64,000 bases of DNA, taken from contig JAUGWO010000042.1 in assembly GCA_049724395.1 (NCBI GenBank), forward strand, positions 124,001 to 188,000, given 5' to 3'. Shown here piece after piece: positions 13,028-23,470 of the stretch. The DNA is from Spongospora subterranea f. sp. subterranea (Eukaryota; Endomyxa: Phytomyxea; Phytomyxea; Plasmodiophorida). The notes beneath the pieces are model-generated. The model saw only the letters and a program-made list of their open reading frames with translations, had not been told where the DNA came from and did not search any database. The first letter of the stretch is position 1, and each line of letters starts with the position of its first letter. Both the position numbers and the translations under genes were made by a program.

Positions 13028-13477
13028 ATGACGACCTCGTTGAAGAAGAACCGTAAGAAACGCGGTCACGTCTCCGCTGGTCATGGTCGTGTCGGAAAGC
13101 ACAGGAAGCATCCTGGTGGTCGTGGTAACGCCGGTGGTCAACACCATCACCGCATTTTGATGGATAAATACCATCCGGGTTACTTCGGCAAGGTTGGTAT
13201 GCGCCATTTCAACAAGACCAACCAGAAGTACCACTGCCCAATCATTAACGTCGAAAAGATTTGGTCCCTGGTATCTGAACAGACTAAGGACAAATATGCT
13301 GCTGCCACTAGCACCGACAAGGTCCCCGTTATTGATGTCACTCTCGCTGGATTCTCCAAAGTTCTTGGCAAGGGTATCATGCTTGAACAGCCCGCCATTG
13401 TCAAGGCGAAATTCTTCAGCAAGAAAGCAGAAGAAAAGATCAAAGCTGCTGGAGGCATTGCTATATTAACCTGCTAA
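13028..13477 (+). CDS. RPL28: Cytosolic large-subunit ribosomal protein uL15 (L27a/L28)
   Basis: Intronless, 149 residues, the exact family length. The N-terminal signature [20 protein letters not shown] and the following [13 protein letters not shown] are diagnostic of eukaryotic uL15, which lies near the exit of the large subunit and contacts 28S rRNA. The C-terminus ends [10 protein letters not shown] rather than the common LVA end. Codon use is strongly biased to C-ending codons (for example AAG, GTC, ATC), as expected of a highly expressed gene and unlike its neighbours. The ATG at 13028 starts directly at the family N-terminus. Confidence 0.97.
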   Translation: MTTSLKKNRKKRGHVSAGHGRVGKHRKHPGGRGNAGGQHHHRILMDKYHPGYFGKVGMRHFNKTNQKYHCPIINVEKIWSLVSEQTKDKYAAATSTDKVPVIDVTLAGFSKVLGKGIMLEQPAIVKAKFFSKKAEEKIKAAGGIAILTC

Positions 13478-13887
13478 ACGACTCACTAAAATCATGTTAT
13501 ATCCTTCTTCATTATCATCTCAAAATAGTCATAAGGGCGACCTTTATTTTATCACCATGTTTGAAAGCATCAAAGGGCTGTAGCTACAGATCAAGTCCAT
13601 TTTCTAATGGGCAACCCTTGAAGGTCGCGGTCGGTTATCGTGAGGTTTGGGCATTTATAGTGGACTGACTTGATCTATTCTGATACCCCGTTCGTAACGA
13701 CATATCTGGCACTGTCTCATCTCAAACAGTCCTCGCCAACTCTGTTGGCTTTCCTCTGAATCAAACAGTTGTCCACACGACGGACTTGGCACAGCTTGGC
13801 AATTTTCGACAATTTATCTTCTGCTCTTCATTTCCATCGATTTCTTCCTCTGATCTTCAGAGCAATTTCGCCGATGGTTGATGATTT
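13478..13887. other. Intergenic region between uL15 and the NIPA-like gene
   Basis: No ORF or RNA gene recognised. It should hold the uL15 terminator and the promoter of the transporter gene. An imperfect inverted text around 13,570-13,640 was not strong enough to call. Confidence 0.35.
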
Positions 13888-15318
13888 ATGTCGTTTTATA
13901 TCGGAGCTGTTTTGAACCTGGTTGGTTCGATATCAATGTAAATGCCAGTTGGCACCTGATTGCTGTTTCCGCAACCGGAAGATTTACGTTGGTTTTTCAT
14001 CAGCAATACTGGATCAAACCTGATCAAGTACAGTCATGTGGTGAAAGAGGAGCTTCCACAGCAGCCCGACCCGAAGCGGTATAATGCCCATAGGATATGG
14101 CTGATTGGAATTGTGATATTTGTTCTGGGGAATATACTCAACTTTGTCTCATTTTCTTATGGCTCCCAATCGATGCTGTCCGCTCTCGGGTCTGTCCAAT
14201 TCGTAACCAATTTGTTGTATTCAAGGGCGTTTTTCAATGTTGCTATCGATGGATATTCTCAGATAGCCACGTTCGTCATCTTATTGGGGAACGTGACTAT
14301 TGTGCTGTTTAGCGAGTTAAACCCTCGAACCAATTTCACGGCGTCTGAACTTATTCAGATGATGTACGCCCCCGCCTATCTAGCTTATCTGATATCGGCT
14401 GCTTGCCTGATCGTGATCTTTCAATCTGTTCATGTCAAGATCGAAAACGACAAAAAGCGATTCGCCATTTTACAATGCCGTTTATCTAACCCGTAATGAT
14501 TTGAGTCTAAACACTTTCTTGCTAACACCAAACTGAACGTGCAACAGGAAACCTGTTCCAAAAATTTCAAATAATATCAGCATTGTATGCTTCTCATTAT
14601 TATCTGGGGTTGTTGGAACCCAATCGGTATTTCGACCCATTATTCATCGCAGTGATGTCGCTTCATGCTCAACTGTTCCTCAAGGTATTGCTGGCCAAAT
14701 CGGTGTCGGCGCTTCTGAAGGAGACCTTAGCCGGATCGAATCAGCTGGGAAATCCTTTCACGTACTTGATCATTGCTGCTTGGCTAACCGTGTTGATATT
14801 TTGGGTATGTCTGTCAACAATCAAAGATGGATGACAAAATACAAACGCGTACACAGTTGGCGAGAATGCATAAAGCGCTCATGTTTGATGCCACATTTAT
14901 CATCCCCCTTCTTCAAGTAATCTGGTATATTTCCATAATTTGGGCAAATCATCCAGTTGGTAATATGTCACGCCCCCTCAGGATCGTTTTCTCAATCGCA
15001 TCTGGCGGAATCTATTTTCAGGTAATCGATCTCTGCTGTATCACTCCGATCTAATCATGTGATGGTGTCTAGGAATTTTCTAAATTCGAAGCGTTCCAGG
15101 CCGCATGTTTCGGGCTGGGCGTCGTTCTGATCGTGATTGGCGTCGTCATACTGGCCCAGTCTGGAGTCGACGACGGATCGCCAAAAGATGTCATACCGCA
15201 AGCGAAGCCGATATTCTTGACCGTTTTCAACTTGGACGATATTCTCGCCGTGTCGTCTGTTGGTGCTCGCTTGAATTCCCGGGTTGTCAGCCACGCCCCC
15301 AATCAAAGGCCGCTATAA
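13888..15318 (+). CDS. NIPA-like magnesium transporter
   Basis: Multi-pass membrane protein of the NIPA/DUF803 family, which moves Mg2+ across plasma or endosomal membranes. Six exons joined by introns at 13938-14003, 14493-14547, 14627-14684, 14805-14856 and 15022-15072 give 382 residues. Spliced text reads IGAVLNLVGSISINTGSNLI at the N-terminus (first membrane helix and the conserved G-S-x-x-I-N-x-G-x-N-L motif), SYGSQSMLSALGSVQFVTN in the third helix region, GVVGTQSVLLAKSVSALLKE across the third intron, and GGIYFQEFSKFEAFQAACF across the fifth. The hydrophilic C-terminus ends at 15318. The start ATG at 13888 begins MSFYIGAVLN; an upstream exon is not needed by the family. Confidence 0.85.
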
Positions 15319-15389
15319 CAAGCCCTCATAACTCGTTGCCATATGTTCACGTTTATAACGATGTAAATAAATTAAAAAGAAATCCTGCC

Positions 15390-15954
15390 TTACGAGTTCC
15401 TTCTTAGGTTTTCAATTGCTTCTGAGAATCCCAGAAACGCAGCCATCACTGCGTCTTCATCGACAACAAAATCAGGGATCTTGGTCGCATTGTCGAAGAT
15501 GGATGCCATTCCGTCTATTTGGGTTTGATACTTTTCCGTAAACTTTTCCAATACTTGATTAGCTAAATTCTGCATCAGCAATACGTCGGGATCATCTTCA
15601 TAGAATACGGCGGCGACAAGCTGCTCGTGATCAGCACATGTCATATTGAGGCCATGGCTATCGGTAAATCCCATCGAGGGTGTACCTCCAGATCTCTTGC
15701 TTGCCCGCGCTGGTAATGATGCAAACCTAGAATGAAATGGTGCCGATGACCTGGGCCGGTCGATCTTTGCCGATTCCTGGAACGTCACTCGCGAAACTTC
15801 TTCCATCGTTTTCGATTTCACGCGCCAGCTGATAGAAAAACTGCACCAGACCGCAAATTTTCCCTCGACTTTGATCACCTTTCCATTGCCCCCAACTTTC
15901 GCTAAACAGGCATACGCCTGATGCGCGCTCATAAATAACCACGCGCCGCAACAT
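15390..15954 (-). CDS. Longin-like domain protein, frame change inside
   Basis: The ATG at 15954 opens a frame reading MLRRVVIYERASGVCLFSES and LVQFFYQLAREIEN, the beta-beta-helix start of a longin/roadblock-like fold as in AP sigma subunits, MON1/CCZ1 and SNARE longins. The rest (VSRVTFQ, then LNMTCADHEQLVAAVFYEDD and LMQNLANQVLEKFTEKY, ending at 15390) sits in another frame. The switch is near 15,800-15,815 and no GT-AG pair fits there, which points to a one-base indel in the assembly or in the gene. No SNARE motif follows. The member of the longin superfamily cannot be named; vesicle trafficking is likely by fold only. Confidence 0.5.
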
Positions 15955-16177
15955 ACCGAACCCTCATCAATTTCCGGATTGAGATTTCTGATTCGCCACA
16001 CCAGAGATCATGCGATGGGAGTACCCAGTAGAGGATACACACTCTAATATACACTAATCTCCCACCAACCCACGCACAGCAGTGCACTGGCGGCAACAAA
16101 TCTCCCAGACGCGACCAGCCCAGCCTGTCTGAAATACGACTGTATCATCGGTCCGCCGAATAAGTTTTGGAGTTCCA

Positions 16178-17203
16178 GTGCAATCCACAACTGTATATTC
16201 TGGTAGATCCGTGGAGGCAGTGCTGGCGCGCCTCAGGGCACAGATGGATGACGATGACGACGACGAACTGATCCAGCAAGCAATGAATGACATCATAGGT
16301 GAAAATTTACGTCGAAAACCAGGCGATTCTTTACCTTGGCTGGATTCTGAGCAATGCTCAGCCACGACTTAGCCAACTGCGTTTCCTCTTCGAAGAGAAA
16401 AAAATCTCTCTCAAGCGTCAACGTGACGTTGTTCGCTTGCCAGCACTCCAATGCCCCGCAGAGATTAGGGAAAATCCGAAAATGTACCCCTATTTCCAAG
16501 ATTGTATCGGGGACATTGATGGAACTCATATTCCGTGCACTCCTGTTCGAGGGGTTTCGAGACCGTTCCGCAATCGAAAAGGCTACTATAGTCAAAATGC
16601 CCTGGCAGCATGCACATTCGACATGCGATTTACATACGTTCTCGCAGGGTGGGAGGGATCGGCATCCGACGGTGGTGTCTTCGCAGATGCGTATTTCATA
16701 AAGGCGTTGCGATCCCGCCAGGTAAATATTACCTAGGAGATGCCGGATATGCAAACAAAAGCACTGTTCTAACTCCATATCGCGGTGTGCGATATCACCT
16801 TCGCGAATGGTCTTTAGGTAACCAGCGTCCGCAAAACCCCAAGGAATTGTACAACCTCAGACACGCACAGCAACGAAACGCAATTGAGCGTATATGTGGT
16901 GTTTTGAAAAAGAGGTTTCCGCTGCTTATGGCCACGCCTGAGCATCCATATGCGACGCAGGTAAAGCTCGTCTATGCGCTGTGTGCACTTCATAATATTA
17001 TCATGGATCACGAGAGCGATTCTTTCTTTATGGACCAAGCCGACGATGACCTTGAGCATCGCAATTCGTCGATTCGAAATAATCGTTCATCTGACATTGA
17101 ACGCGATACTTCAGAGGAACAAGCAGCACGAGCCATGCGCGATAACATTGCCAAAAACATGTGGAACGACTATCAACAACACATAAATATTACAACAATG
17201 TAA
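16178..17203 (+). mobile_element. PIF/Harbinger transposase (DDE superfamily 4), N-terminus damaged
   Basis: Catalytic core in two overlapping frames. First acidic residue in DCIGDIDGTHIPC (near 16,515), then the conserved LAGWEGSASDGGVFADAY (near 16,660), second Asp in YYLGDAGYANKSTVLTPY (near 16,735), and the Glu in RNAIERICGVLKKRFPLL (near 16,875). The C-terminal part runs to the stop at 17203. The frames join near 16,700-16,722; a GT-AG intron is not obvious. Upstream the text from 16178 (acidic, DDDDDDELIQQAMNDII) stops before the core and the usual helix-turn-helix block is missing, so this copy is probably not autonomous although all DDE residues remain. Confidence 0.85.
16310..16405. 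repeat. Left arm of an inverted repeat within/at the Harbinger element
   Basis: Text around 16,337-16,400 (CTTGGCTGGATTCTGA, then TTAGCCAACTGCGTTTCCTC and GAGAAAAA) is present in reverse complement at 18,355-18,440. Similarity weakly continues outward for about 30 bases. See the right arm. Confidence 0.65.
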
Positions 17204-17546
17204 TCGCGACAATTATAGACTGTATTACAAGTTGTTTCGGCTTGAATTCTTAGCGATCTGTTGCCTCGCAAAGGCGTCGCGAGCGCCTCCAGACAGCGAG
17301 AGATAGATAGTGGCATTGTGTCCTTCGGCTAACGTAGTCGCAAGCAACGCGAGGTCTTCATCGCTTTCAAGGCCGATGTAGTTTTCCGTCATATGCACAG
17401 AGCGCTGGATAGGCGATCCTCAGGAGTGACCGGACGGTTGACTTGCTGAGACAAAATCAATTCCGCTTTACGCCTGGACTCCCCCAAGTCGACGTACTTC
17501 GCCATGGCCTGGCCGATCATCATTCCGGCCGATCTCCGGTCGACTT

Positions 17547-18272
17547 TCATACAGCTACTTTTTTGCGAGGTGGTTTCGAGCTTTGTGAAAATTCTTCCGG
17601 TGAGGCTGCCCTCCTGCGACGGATGCGGGGATCGTTGGGGGTGGAAAATGAGTTGAATGCAGATGGCGACATCGTGTCAAACGATGGAGACGGAGACGTC
17701 TTCGCTTTCGCCGACCAGAACCGTGTGAGAGGGAAAGAATCCAGGGGGCATGCCCGCTCTCCTGTAGCGACGGCACCGCTGAGCAGGACCGTTAACGAAT
17801 CATGCAGCGGGAATGGTGTCGTCCGAAATTTCCTAAAATTTTTGTTGGTTTCAATCACCGCTGCCCACACTTCGTGAGGGGCTGTCGGGACTTGCGTGAG
17901 GTCATCCCATCCGAACCCTGAATTGTTTTTTAAGTATGTAAAATCCTTGAAGTCTTTCTTCAAGCATCCAGACGGGACTTGATCTTCCCCGAAAGTAGAC
18001 TGCATTTGAATTGTTTGTTAAATGCTAAAGTTACCGCCGACCAGGCTTCTTTCTTGAAGATTGTGTCGGCGCGCTTGCCCATATCCGCCTGAGCCTGCAG
18101 CTGCGCGACTAGGAATTGGTCCTTGGTTGCATCCCATACGGCTCTGTGATGGTTCTCCGATGGCGTCATTGTTGTGTGGGGAAACCGTCTGGGGAACCGT
18201 CTGGGGAACGTCTGGGGAACGGCACAACTCTTTGAAACTGCGCAATTGAGTGTCTGGCAAACAGTCGCTCAT
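17547..18272 (-). mobile_element. Myb/SANT-like DNA-binding partner ORF of the Harbinger element
   Basis: Minus-strand reading, convergent with the transposase. WDATKDQFLVAQLQAQADMG and later LKKDFKDFTYLKNNSGFGWD show the Myb/SANT-like (trihelix) domain with its closing SGFGWD motif; Harbinger elements carry such a second protein that binds the element ends and helps the transposase into the nucleus. A Ser/Thr/Pro-rich tail ends in KPPRKKVAV, a possible nuclear signal. The frame shifts by one base within the domain, near 17,965, with no intron there, so the ORF is broken. Between the two ORFs (17,204-17,546) nothing is recognised. Confidence 0.65.
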
Positions 18273-18354
18273 TATGGCATAATGATGATCAAAATGACAT
18301 AATGGACTATGGCGTTATGGAGAAACGGGCGAAATGACATAATGCAACTCCGTG

Positions 18355-18460
18355 GTTGCCAGGCGCACTCTAATTTTTCTCTAAAAAAGAGGAAACGCAG
18401 TTGGCTTAAGTTTTCAGGATCCAGCCAAGGGCACGGGACAGAAATCGGCGGATTTTCCGT
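18355..18460. repeat. Right arm of the inverted repeat
   Basis: Reverse complement holds CTTGGCTGGATCCTGA, TAAGCCAACTGCGTTTCCTC and GAGAAAAA, matching 16,337-16,400 with few changes. Further right, the reverse complement at about 18,530-18,562 begins TTAGAGCATCTCC, which looks like the outer end of plant and fungal Harbinger elements (3-base TTA/TAA target). A clear left partner of that outer end was not found. Confidence 0.6.
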
Positions 18461-18578
18461 CGGCTGTACAATATTTTCCGTCTTCAGTCGTGCGGTTGGG
18501 TTCCGAAACTGTAAAATACCGCTATTGCAGAGTTTACAGTTCTGCGGTGGAGATGCTCTAATAAGGTGTACTGTATTC

Positions 18579-20018
18579 TTACAAATGTTGAAGATTGTCA
18601 TGGTTGACGGCTTGCAAATAGGCGGTGTCGTTGAAGGAAGATGTGGCCCATCTGGGAGGTGCAGTGGAGAAGCTCCATGAACTGCAGGTATATGAGATAG
18701 CATGAAGCCAGATTTCTGAACAAAAAAGGCCTCCTTGGCTGGAAGGATCAGCTGGAACGAACTGATCTTTGGACATATTGCATTCCGGACATTTCGCGAC
18801 TTTATTTTTGAGAATGTCTTTGTTGAACTCTCGCAAACGGTCATCGTCATCGAGACCAAGGTATGTGTTGCCTTTGCATAGCTTACCACCATAACATGGG
18901 TCGTTTGCAATTGGAAACCCAAGATGCTGTAAATGAACTCGAATCTGATGTGTACGACCAGTTATCGGATAGCACAACACAACGCTGGTATTCCCATTGA
19001 AGTTCAACCTTCGGAAGGCTGTGCAGCATGGCTTGCCTGAAACCGGGCAAACTGCAAACGTTGAAAACTTTTGCGATGTGCAGACGATTGGATCATTAGA
19101 TACAACCCATGAAGAATCGTCCACATCATTATCAATCTCAGCAAGACATGACGGGGTCGTTGGCTCCACGAACGAGTCATGTTCGGCATTAGTTTTTAAA
19201 GGGAACTCTCCGGATACCTATATCAATAAATCAGAATATTTTGATATTTAATACCGCCTATAATATGTACTCGCGCTAAATAAAATTTATTCACTTGTCG
19301 AGACTCGATTATGGAGCATATTGATCGTGCAGTTTCTGCATTTAGAGCCATTACAAGAACGCCAGATGTCAACCTATTAGCGGGTTAGAAATGATATTAA
19401 TTCTGAGTGGGTTGGGGACCTGTCTAATCGATGAACTGGCATTGCGCCATCAATGTCAAGATTCCTGGCTAAAGAATACACAACGGAGTTGTACTGATAG
19501 CGGCCACATGGATGAACAGGAATAGAGGACGGCTTGTCGATTACAATCATGTCCAAACACTTATGGATAATGTGATCGGCGGTCAGCGTTCGAACAGGAG
19601 GTTCGTGCCTGTGAGCCATGTGTTCAAGACTATCCGCCGCTGAAAAGCAATATTCGGGCTGGAATGGTACACCATTGATCAGAAGGCGACCATCTGCAGC
19701 ACCTTCAGCGAAATATTCTCGCGAGTATGCATTGAACTCCTCAGCCAAAACTTCAACGACACTGCGGCCAATCCAACGGTGTTTGCAATTGGCGAAGAAC
19801 GATACGGCGTATGGAGCTACTCTGGATATTCCCCCGCAATCTAGAAATGTTGTACACTCAAATCCTGACCATTTTACAGCCGGCTGCAATTTGAGGCATT
19901 TCAAAGTTTGTTTCTTTTCGTGTCGCCATTCCGCCTTACGCCGACGTCTACTCTCTAGCCTTGACACAGGAGGGTTAATCTCGCCAGGTAATTCCATTTG
20001 ACGGCAATCAGAAGGCAC
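18579..20018 (-). CDS. RluA-family RNA pseudouridine synthase (PUS8/PUS9/RPUSD2 type)
   Basis: Turns uridine to pseudouridine in tRNA. Introns at 19374-19419 and 19218-19270 give a continuous frame. An S4-like part (DGRLLINGVPF) is followed by the RluA core: MIVIDKPSSIPVHPCGRYQY, then AMPVHRLDRLTSGVLVMALN across intron 1 with the catalytic Asp in HRLD, then KFYLARVSGEFP across intron 2, and ITGRTHQIRVHLQHLGFPI. The C-terminal LFCSEIWLHAISY is typical of the Pus8/Pus9 branch, in which cytosolic and mitochondrial tRNA position 32 is modified. ATG 20018 is used; a second in-frame ATG is at 19997. The gene ends close to the Harbinger element. Confidence 0.9.
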
Positions 20019-20166
20019 CGGACGGGACTACACTACCAAAGTAGAGCAAACTGTAGTCGCATTAACTGCGCACAGATTATTGCGCGAGCACAACAGACAT
20101 TCTCCAACATCAACATTTCGCAGACTTCAAAAAACCCTTTTTATTGACGCTTTGAATCGGTCAGGA

Positions 20167-21637
20167 TCAGTTACCAGTCCAAGTCTCATACTGGAAACAG
20201 ACGTCTAACACTCTTTGAGTGAGGGATACTTTCCGGGCATCTTTACCTTGTTTTCGTCCTTGGGAGTATTGAAGCACAGCGAATTTACCGCTCCATCTCC
20301 AGTCTACAAACATATCGGATAGACGGCTTTCCAGTCCTGATTTCAACCCAACGCATGGGTCTGACTTGTTCGTCCGTAATGCAACTAAAGGCGGTCCTTG
20401 TGCAAGCTTTTCGCCGATAGCGAGCTGGAACGGTGTTGTAGCAGGAAATTTACAGTCATATACCAGTTTCCTGTAATTCAAGTCGCCTTTGAATATCAGC
20501 AACTGTGAACTTGATAGTTCTGAATATAGTCCAGGAGCCAAGTCAGGCAAGTGGCGATACGCCCAAAATGAACACCAGAAAGGATGGCTAGTAACAACCC
20601 AAGAACCATCTGAAATATAAGACCTCCATCGAGAAACAATGGTTTCGAAACAGTTAACATTATGCTGGGAAAGCTTGGCTGAACCTTCCAACAAGTCGAG
20701 TAACTCATGAAAGTCACTTGGCATTGTGTCCGAGACGAACCAAGGTATAGTTTTACAATGGAAAACAGTTTTACCAGCTAAACCCGTTCGATGAAGATAG
20801 TCTGCAAGCAAAAGGTCTCCAAAAAGTTCAAACCCTAAACAAGCAGGCGATGAATAATTTGTCATAGCTCAAGCGAACACAAGATACCGCTGTTGTCAAG
20901 GATAAAATCGATACGAACATTGCTACAGGTAGATATATATCGGCAAACATCTTCAAGGTCATTTGCGATTATATTAGATTCTCCTGACCCTTGTTTCATC
21001 TCCCCCATTTCTTTACTGGACATTCCAGCGAACATGCTGAGATCTGTGGCATTACCCCATAATGAAAGAAGAAACAATTCTCGTAACAGCTCAGGATGGA
21101 AGGAGCTAATAACTGCAACGGGACGAGAAACCAGATCCTTCATAGTATCTATAGAATTCAGAAGCGATTCTCTTTTTTGGACCAAAAACGGATCATAATT
21201 TTCATATCCCTTCGAACGCCGTAAAACATTATAAACGCGACGGTAAAGGTAGCACTCAGCAAATAGCCATGACGCTGAATAAAACGTTGCATGAGGAAAA
21301 AAAATTGAGCAATGGCCTTGTTCCATTGGTTCCAGTCAGGAATATTATCTGGTAAAAGTGCCTGCAAGCTGCGCTCGTGCTTTATATCATCTAGAATGCT
21401 TTTGATTCCTTCTACAGCATGCTGACTATCAGTGTCGGCGCCGTTCCGGTCTGATGATATACGCTCTGCTATTTGCGACAAGATGATCGGCCATCGCTGG
21501 TTTACGGTCGGGTTGGCAAACCCAACTGGATCGGCGCCACAATAGAATGGATAGGGAGGTGATTGCGGCGACATTGCTGAATTAGTCACGCAAGAAAAGC
21601 GATTGTGGCGCCGCAACCTCATCACAGACTTTCTCAT
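20167..21637 (-). CDS. ARMT1/DUF89-type damage-control phosphatase
   Basis: Metal-dependent phosphatase of the DUF89 family (human ARMT1, yeast YMR027W), thought to clear damaged sugar phosphates. Visible parts: N-terminal YPFYCGADPVGFANPTVNQR, ATFYSASWLFAECYLYRRVY, SLWGNATDLS (N/D metal-site motif), then the active-site block DFILDNSGFELFGDLLLADY, which is split by an intron at 20835-20887. The C-terminal RWSGKFAVLQYSQGRK also fits. One frame change lies in a run of eight T (about 21,297-21,305 on the minus strand): no intron fits and the frame is restored in the family sense by one base, so a homopolymer indel is likely. Start could be 21637 or the later Met at 21571. Confidence 0.85.
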
Positions 21638-21861
21638 TTGGAAAGCGCGTTAACGCCTGACGTGTATAGTGAAACACAATAATCAACTTTCACATAAACA
21701 GTTCAGTGTCTGGGGAGAACAAAACCTGATCTCGGAGATCGCATTGTTCCGTAAAAATCACAGGACATTTGTGTACTCTAGGTGAAGAATAGTACGGACA
21801 GAACTTCAGAGAGAAACGATCGACAACTTGGTCAGTGCTCCAAGAAGGTTAACCGGCTATT

Positions 21862-22278
21862 ATGCCCAAACCAGAGCATCGCATCGTACATCGAAGGACC
21901 TCTGATCATACGGGACGGTTCGAAATTGAGAACATAGGAGCGTTTGTTGAGTATGCAATATGGAAGGATCACGACCGGGTGTTTCTGGAAATTCCGCACA
22001 CGTTTACTCCTCCTCAATATCGTGGCCAAGGATTGGCTGGACTTGTGACAGAATATGCTTTCAAATATGCCATTGACCATGCCATGTTAATTATTCCAAC
22101 CTGTACATGTAAGATGACATGGATACTGATTCTGGTAGGTTCTGATAGGTTTCAGACGTGTCAGGGTTATTTCTTGACCGGAATGTCCACCTGGCGCAAT
22201 ATGTCCATTTTCCAGGCATTGACAGCGAACTCAAACCTGCAAATCTGCCAGAATAACATATATATAACATTTGACTAA
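21862..22278 (+). CDS. GNAT-fold N-acetyltransferase (NATD1/YidJ-like)
   Basis: 138 residues. FVEYAIWKDHDRVFLEIPHT followed by PPQYRGQGLAGLVTEYAFKY shows the short GCN5-like fold with the acetyl-CoA loop R-G-Q-G-L-A seen in NATD1 and bacterial YidJ-type proteins. The region after LIIPTCTC is read through without an intron, though a 30-base in-frame GT-AG option (22109-22138) would bring TC closer to the next conserved block. The substrate is unknown for the family. The stop TAA (22276-22278) overlaps the stop of the convergent CCDC51-like gene. Confidence 0.75.
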   Translation: MPKPEHRIVHRRTSDHTGRFEIENIGAFVEYAIWKDHDRVFLEIPHTFTPPQYRGQGLAGLVTEYAFKYAIDHAMLIIPTCTCKMTWILILVGSDRFQTCQGYFLTGMSTWRNMSIFQALTANSNLQICQNNIYITFD

Positions 22279-23332
22279 TTGCCAGGTTTAAATATTGTGA
22301 ACAAAAATGTACAAATCGATGATATCGCAGCAATGGTGGAAAATATTTTGATATCATGTAGACGTCGGTCAACCTTGGCTTGATGTGCTTCCATATCGTG
22401 CCGGTCATCTATAACACCGTCTCTAAGTACGACGGTTTCCAGCGATTTTTCTTTAGGTACGTCGGGAATCTGGTTTTGATGCTCAATCTGGGATTGAACA
22501 GCTATCAAAGGATGTTGGACAGTAATAACTGGAGCAGTCGCCACAGCTAATCGATCAAACGCAGACTCGATAGACTCAAGTCGTTTGTGTATCTTTTCTT
22601 GACGCGATGATGCAGATATGCTGGAACCAATCGCCCCTATCATGGCTCCGATAACAGTGGCCAAAACATTGAAATACTGGCGAAAACGGATTTAGCAAAA
22701 AAAAATTTAGACCATAACAGTTTTAAACCTTGCTCCTGTCAACATCGATAGTATTGGCGTATTCAAGCGCAGACAATAGTTTTTCGAATTGCTGCCTAGA
22801 CGGGAAAATTCAATGTCCGAATCAGGAGAGATTAATGTAAATGCACCTCTCTTTTGACTGAGCTACAGTTATTTCAGCAATACAAGACTGCTCTTGTCGT
22901 AATAACATATGCTCTTCCTGAACGAGCTTTGGATAACGTAGATCGGTTCGCGGGAGGCAGTCTATTTGCTCTCGCAATGTTGATAGCTGCGATCTAACCG
23001 ATTCCATAGATTTCTCAGCAGCTTCAATCGATCTGTTCGGTAGAAAGCACCTGTCAAATGCCGTCCACATCGCTCGGCAAGTACAATAGGTACCGCCTAT
23101 AGTTGATCAGGCCAGATCTCGATTGCTGGATACTATTCTGAGCGGAATTTAGTCGGTTCATTCCGCTGACTTCACCATAAATCTGCATCATCCTCGATTT
23201 AGAAACTTGTTGCGCTAACGTCTTCCCGAGTGTCGCCAACTCTGATGCAATCGATGACAGCGCCATACCATTGGGCGTTAAAAACAAGGCGCTTAACAGA
23301 GTCCGTGATAAATGTAAATCAAGCGGTTCCAT
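22275..23332 (-). CDS. MITOK/CCDC51-like mitochondrial inner-membrane protein
   Basis: Four exons on the minus strand. Exon 1 (from 23332) includes QQVSKSRMMQIYGEVSGMNR; intron near 23051-23093; exon 2 reads IEAAEKSMESVRSQLSTLRE and YPKLVQEEHMLLRQEQSC; a small exon follows (KERQQFEKLLSALEYANTID) between two introns; the last exon starts YFNVLATVIGAMIGAIGSSI, a membrane helix, then coiled coil and a second helix FSTIAAISSICTFLFTIF at the C-terminus. Coiled coil, then N/K-Y/W-x-x-[LI]-x-[ST]-V-[IL]-G-A-x-x-G-x-x-G-[ST] is the signature of CCDC51, the pore subunit of the mitochondrial ATP-sensitive K+ channel in animals. Two helices at similar spacing support the call; channel function in fungi is inference. 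Confidence 0.75.
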
Positions 23333-23470
23333 TCATGACATTTCTCGCCTCTTGGTAATTGTAGCCATACCCTGTCATATTCGCTATGTAAATTATATGG
23401 TAAAAAGCCACAATGGCGAAACTCAGGACAGAGACAAGGACGAGATACACAATTAATCAGACATATGTAT

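Noticed and set aside
18175-18225. Triplicated GGGGAACCGTCT units
   Set aside because: Short imperfect repeat inside the Myb/SANT ORF (encodes VPQTVPQTV); local slippage, no separate feature.
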